DNA from: Wenzhouxiangella sp. XN24
GTDB taxonomy: Bacteria; Pseudomonadota; Gammaproteobacteria; Steroidobacterales; XN24
DNA: 64,000 bases
Reading direction: 5' to 3'
Assembly (NCBI RefSeq): GCF_011064545.1
Contig: NZ_JAAMFG010000034.1
Span: 1-64,000 of the forward strand
The notes beneath the pieces were generated by a model that did no database searches, was not told the DNA's origin, and saw nothing but the letters and a program-made list of their open reading frames with translations. Each line of letters begins with the position of its first letter. Positions within the stretch are counted from its first letter, which is position 1. The translations under genes and the position numbers were made by a program. Below, in pieces: positions 61,347 to 64,000 of this stretch.

Positions 61347-64000
61347 TTGACTGATTCGGGCCTCCCCGCGCCAGACGACCTGGCTGAAAGGTCGTGGCAC
61401 GCCCTGTCCGCTGATGAGGCGGTCGCGGAGCTCGACACCGATGATGGGGGGCTGAAGGACGAAGAGGCCGAACGCCGTCGAGAGGCGTTCGGGCCGAACA
61501 AGCTTCCGGAGCGCAAGCGGGAGACGCTGCTCCAGACCTTCCTGCGACAGTTTGCGGATCCCTTGATCTACATCCTGCTCACGGCCGGACTGGTGTCGCT
61601 TGCACTGGGTAACATCGAGGACGCGGCTTTCATCTTCGCCGTCCTGCTGTTCAATGCGGGCCTGGGGACGTACCAGGAATACAAGGCCGAGAGCGCTGCG
61701 CAGTCGCTGCAGAAAGTGATGCGCATCACGGCGCAGGTCACCCGTAACGGCAAGCGCCGCAAGATCGATAGCACTGAAGTGGTGCCGGGCGATATCGTGT
61801 CGGTCAAGTCCGGCGCCTCGGTCCCGGCGGACATCAGGCTGCTGCACTCGCAAGACTTGCGCGCGGACGAGTCCCTGTTGACGGGCGAGTCCGTGCCGGT
61901 CGAGAAGAAGGCGGGAGCAGAGCTCGAGGAGGACACCGCCCTCGGCGACCGGGCGACGCTGCTCCACGCTGGAAGCAATATCACCAGTGGTCGCGGCAAG
62001 GGGGTCGTCTGTCGCACCGGCCCCATGACCGAGCTCGGGCGGATCGCCGAGTCGCTCAGCGAGGAAGAGCAGGTGCCGCCGCTGGTGATCCGCGTGCGTC
62101 GTTTCACCCGGGTGATCGCGGTGGCCATCTTGTTGATCATCATCGTCCTTGGCGCGATCCAGGCGCTGCGCGGTGACGAGCTGACGCAGATCTTCTTCCT
62201 GGCGGTGGCGCTGGCTGTCTCGGCGATTCCTGCCGGCTTGCCCGTGGCGATCACCGTCGCACTTTCGATCGGCTCGAACCGCATGGCCGAGCGCAACGTC
62301 ATCGTCCGCAAGCTGCCGGCGGTCGAGGGCCTCGGCGCGTGTACCCTGATAGCCAGCGACAAGACCGGGACCCTCACCGAGAATAAGCTGACCGCGAACC
62401 GGATTCGGCCGATCGAAGGCGAGGACGTCGAGGTCAGCGGCGCCGGCTATGTGGCGGAGGGTGAGTTCACCCGCAACGAAGGCGATATCGACCTCGAAGA
62501 AGAGAACTGGCTGAAAGAGCTGGTGGTCAGCGGGGCGCTCTGCAACGAAGCCGGCTATGAAGTCGAGGACGACGAAGTCCAGGTGAGCGGAGATACCGTG
62601 GACGTGGCCTTCCTCGTGCTGGCGCGCAAGCTTGGCCTGACACGCGATCGCCTGCTGGAAGACCATCCAGAGGTCGGTGGCATTCCTTTCGAGTCCGAGC
62701 GTCGTTTCGCCGCCAGCTTCAATCGCCACGACGACAGGATCGTGGCGCATGTGAAAGGCGCGGCGCAGACGCTGGCCCGGATGTGCGATGTCGACGAGGA
62801 GGCCGTGCGCGAGCGCGAGGAGCAGCTCGCAAAGGATGGCTACCGGGTGCTCGCCGTCGCCGCGGGCGAGGTCGACAGGGAGACCGCCGAGGAGGCAGAC
62901 CCCGATGCTCTTGGCAGCCTGCACTTCCTGGGACTCGTCGGACTCATCGACCCCGTCCGCGAGGAGGTGCCGGGCGCCGTCAAGGCCTGCCAGGACGCCG
63001 GCGTCGAGGCGCGCATGGTCACCGGAGACCACCCGAGCACGGCGCTCGCGATCGGTCGCCAGTTGCACATGGCGGACGACGCGGACGAGGTCATCACCGG
63101 CGAGGAAATCAGTCAAGCGGAGGAGGGGGACGACGGCAATGCAGCCGACCGGATCCGCCAGGCTAAGATCTATGCTCGCGTCGAACCCCGGCAGAAAGTG
63201 ACGATCATCGAGGCGCTGCAGGACGCGGGCCACTTCGTCGCCGTCACTGGAGACGGCGTGAACGATGCGCCGGCGCTGCGCGGGGCGCATATCGGCGTGG
63301 CGATGGGCGAGAGTGGCACCGACGTGGCGCGCAATGCCGCCGACCTGATCCTGACCGACGACAACTTCGCCTCGATCGTGAACGGCATCGAGGAAGGTCG
63401 GATCGCCTACGACAACGTCCGCAAGGTGATCTGGCTGCTGATATCGACCGGCGTGGCCGAGCTGGTGCTGTTCACGCTGTCGGTTATTTTCAACACGCCA
63501 CTGCCGCTGACGCCTGTCCAGCTGTTGTGGCTGAACCTCGTTACCAACGGCATCCAGGACGTCGCGCTCGCTTTCGAGAAAGGCGAGCCGGGCGTACTCA
63601 AGCGGCGGCCGAGGGATCCGGACGAGCGCATTTTCAACCGTCTCATGATCGAGGAGGTGTTGACTTCGGGGCTGTACATGGGACTTGTCGGCTTCGCCGT
63701 GTTCTGGTTCCTCACCGCACAGATGGGCTACGAAACCTTCGATGCCCGCAACCTGTTGCTGCTCCTGCTGGTGCTGTTCGAGAACGTGCATGCCTTCAAC
63801 GTGCGCTCCGAGACCCGGTCCGCCTTTCGGATCCCGCTCAGCGCGAACCGGTTGCTGGTCGGTGCCGTCGTCGTTTCGCAGGGTGTGCACATCGCCTCGA
63901 TGTTCATCCCGGGCTGGGGCGGGGTGCTCGATATTGAACCCGTAGCCTTCACGACATGGGTGATCCTGCTCGCCATCACGCTGAGCAAGTTCCTTGTCGT
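61347..64000 (+). CDS. P2-type cation-transporting ATPase (3' truncated by the window)
   Basis: The frame opens after a stop at 61329-61331; TTG 61347 is the only plausible start before conserved sequence, with purine-rich GGAACGGAA upstream. About 884 residues are visible. The order is N-terminal cation-ATPase domain (WHALSADEAVAEL, GPNKLPERKRETL), E1-E2 domain with TGESVPV, membrane motif AIPAGLPVAITVAL, phosphorylation site DKTGTLTEN, hinge TGDGVNDAPAL, and the C-terminal membrane block with LLWLNLVTNGIQD. This is the P2 layout of Ca2+ or Na+/K+-like pumps, not the heavy-metal P1B type of the fez region. AIPAGLP in M4 fits a P2A-like or bacterial Na+/K+-type pump; the ion is not certain. 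Confidence 0.92.
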   Translation, partial: MTDSGLPAPDDLAERSWHALSADEAVAELDTDDGGLKDEEAERRREAFGPNKLPERKRETLLQTFLRQFADPLIYILLTAGLVSLALGNIEDAAFIFAVLLFNAGLGTYQEYKAESAAQSLQKVMRITAQVTRNGKRRKIDSTEVVPGDIVSVKSGASVPADIRLLHSQDLRADESLLTGESVPVEKKAGAELEEDTALGDRATLLHAGSNITSGRGKGVVCRTGPMTELGRIAESLSEEEQVPPLVIRVRRFTRVIAVAILLIIIVLGAIQALRGDELTQIFFLAVALAVSAIPAGLPVAITVALSIGSNRMAERNVIVRKLPAVEGLGACTLIASDKTGTLTENKLTANRIRPIEGEDVEVSGAGYVAEGEFTRNEGDIDLEEENWLKELVVSGALCNEAGYEVEDDEVQVSGDTVDVAFLVLARKLGLTRDRLLEDHPEVGGIPFESERRFAASFNRHDDRIVAHVKGAAQTLARMCDVDEEAVREREEQLAKDGYRVLAVAAGEVDRETAEEADPDALGSLHFLGLVGLIDPVREEVPGAVKACQDAGVEARMVTGDHPSTALAIGRQLHMADDADEVITGEEISQAEEGDDGNAADRIRQAKIYARVEPRQKVTIIEALQDAGHFVAVTGDGVNDAPALRGAHIGVAMGESGTDVARNAADLILTDDNFASIVNGIEEGRIAYDNVRKVIWLLISTGVAELVLFTLSVIFNTPLPLTPVQLLWLNLVTNGIQDVALAFEKGEPGVLKRRPRDPDERIFNRLMIEEVLTSGLYMGLVGFAVFWFLTAQMGYETFDARNLLLLLLVLFENVHAFNVRSETRSAFRIPLSANRLLVGAVVVSQGVHIASMFIPGWGGVLDIEPVAFTTWVILLAITLSKFLV

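Noticed and set aside
61062-61347. Separate small gene before the P2 ATPase
   Set aside because: No frame with start, ribosome-binding site and protein-like composition; a terminator hairpin and the ATPase upstream region explain it.
61179-63890. 903-codon open frame on the minus strand
   Set aside because: It is exactly opposite the P2-type ATPase, which has all family motifs; the antisense frame has Arg/His/Asp-biased composition and no recognisable domain. High-GC codon bias explains it.

Overview
The window reads as a chromosomal segment of a GC-rich, heterotrophic Gram-negative bacterium, most likely a gammaproteobacterium of the Xanthomonadales/Steroidobacterales/Woeseiales type. This is inferred from TonB-dependent uptake, lipobox lipoproteins, outer-membrane beta-barrels and linked Entner-Doudoroff genes; no rRNA or other taxonomic marker is present. 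I saw no tRNA, rRNA, CRISPR array, insertion sequence or phage gene. Gene density is high, with many 1-4 nt overlaps. The long opposite-strand open frames are codon-bias shadows.

Region 1 (1-18431) is a beta-glucan utilisation locus, probably for laminarin-type beta-1,3-glucan. It holds the 3' end of a secreted carbohydrate-binding protein, a clan GH-A glycosidase apparently fused to an outer-membrane beta-barrel, a lipoprotein and a second exported GH-A glycosidase. On the minus strand lies an operon for a GH149/GH94-type phosphorylase, two signal-less GH17 enzymes and a LacI regulator, with a malectin-domain gene divergent to it. Next to these is a complete zwf-pgl-edd-eda operon. The same palindrome, TGACAGCGCTGTCA, sits in front of both the phosphorylase operon and zwf. 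It contains a -35 hexamer on each strand, so one LacI repressor plausibly controls glucan breakdown and the Entner-Doudoroff route together.

Region 2 (18569-34563) is mixed: a DUF305 protein, an alpha/beta hydrolase-OsmC fusion, a sterol-desaturase-family enzyme, a CBS-GGDEF-EAL protein, a lipoprotein/ECF sigma/Ser-Thr kinase-TPR module, a DUF533 protein, a FecCD-type metal or siderophore ABC importer and a bacterial voltage-gated sodium channel.

Region 3 (34634-40420) is the most striking part. A six-gene minus-strand operon encodes a P1B-type ATPase with an arginine-rich N-terminal PGRLRVR motif, an HMA-like protein with the same motif, three small Tyr/Pro/Gly-rich membrane proteins and a YtxH-like protein with a Lys/Ala tail. 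Two further PGR/AGR-motif HMA-like proteins and hemP flank it. This matches what I know of the six-gene fez operons that build ferrosomes (membrane-bounded iron-storage organelles).

Region 4 (40421-50171) holds a second lipoprotein/ECF/kinase-TPR module and an iron-uptake pair (TonB-dependent siderophore receptor plus PepSY membrane protein) with a Fur-like palindrome. Region 5 (50241-55350) has a charged-repeat periplasmic protein and a DUF4382 lipoprotein/ECF sigma/anti-sigma-like/DUF3106 group. Region 6 (55480-61061) is a set of exported proteins of unknown function: a CARDB protein, a beta-barrel, a secreted partner and a small Cys-rich protein. The window ends inside a P2-type cation ATPase gene (61347 onward).
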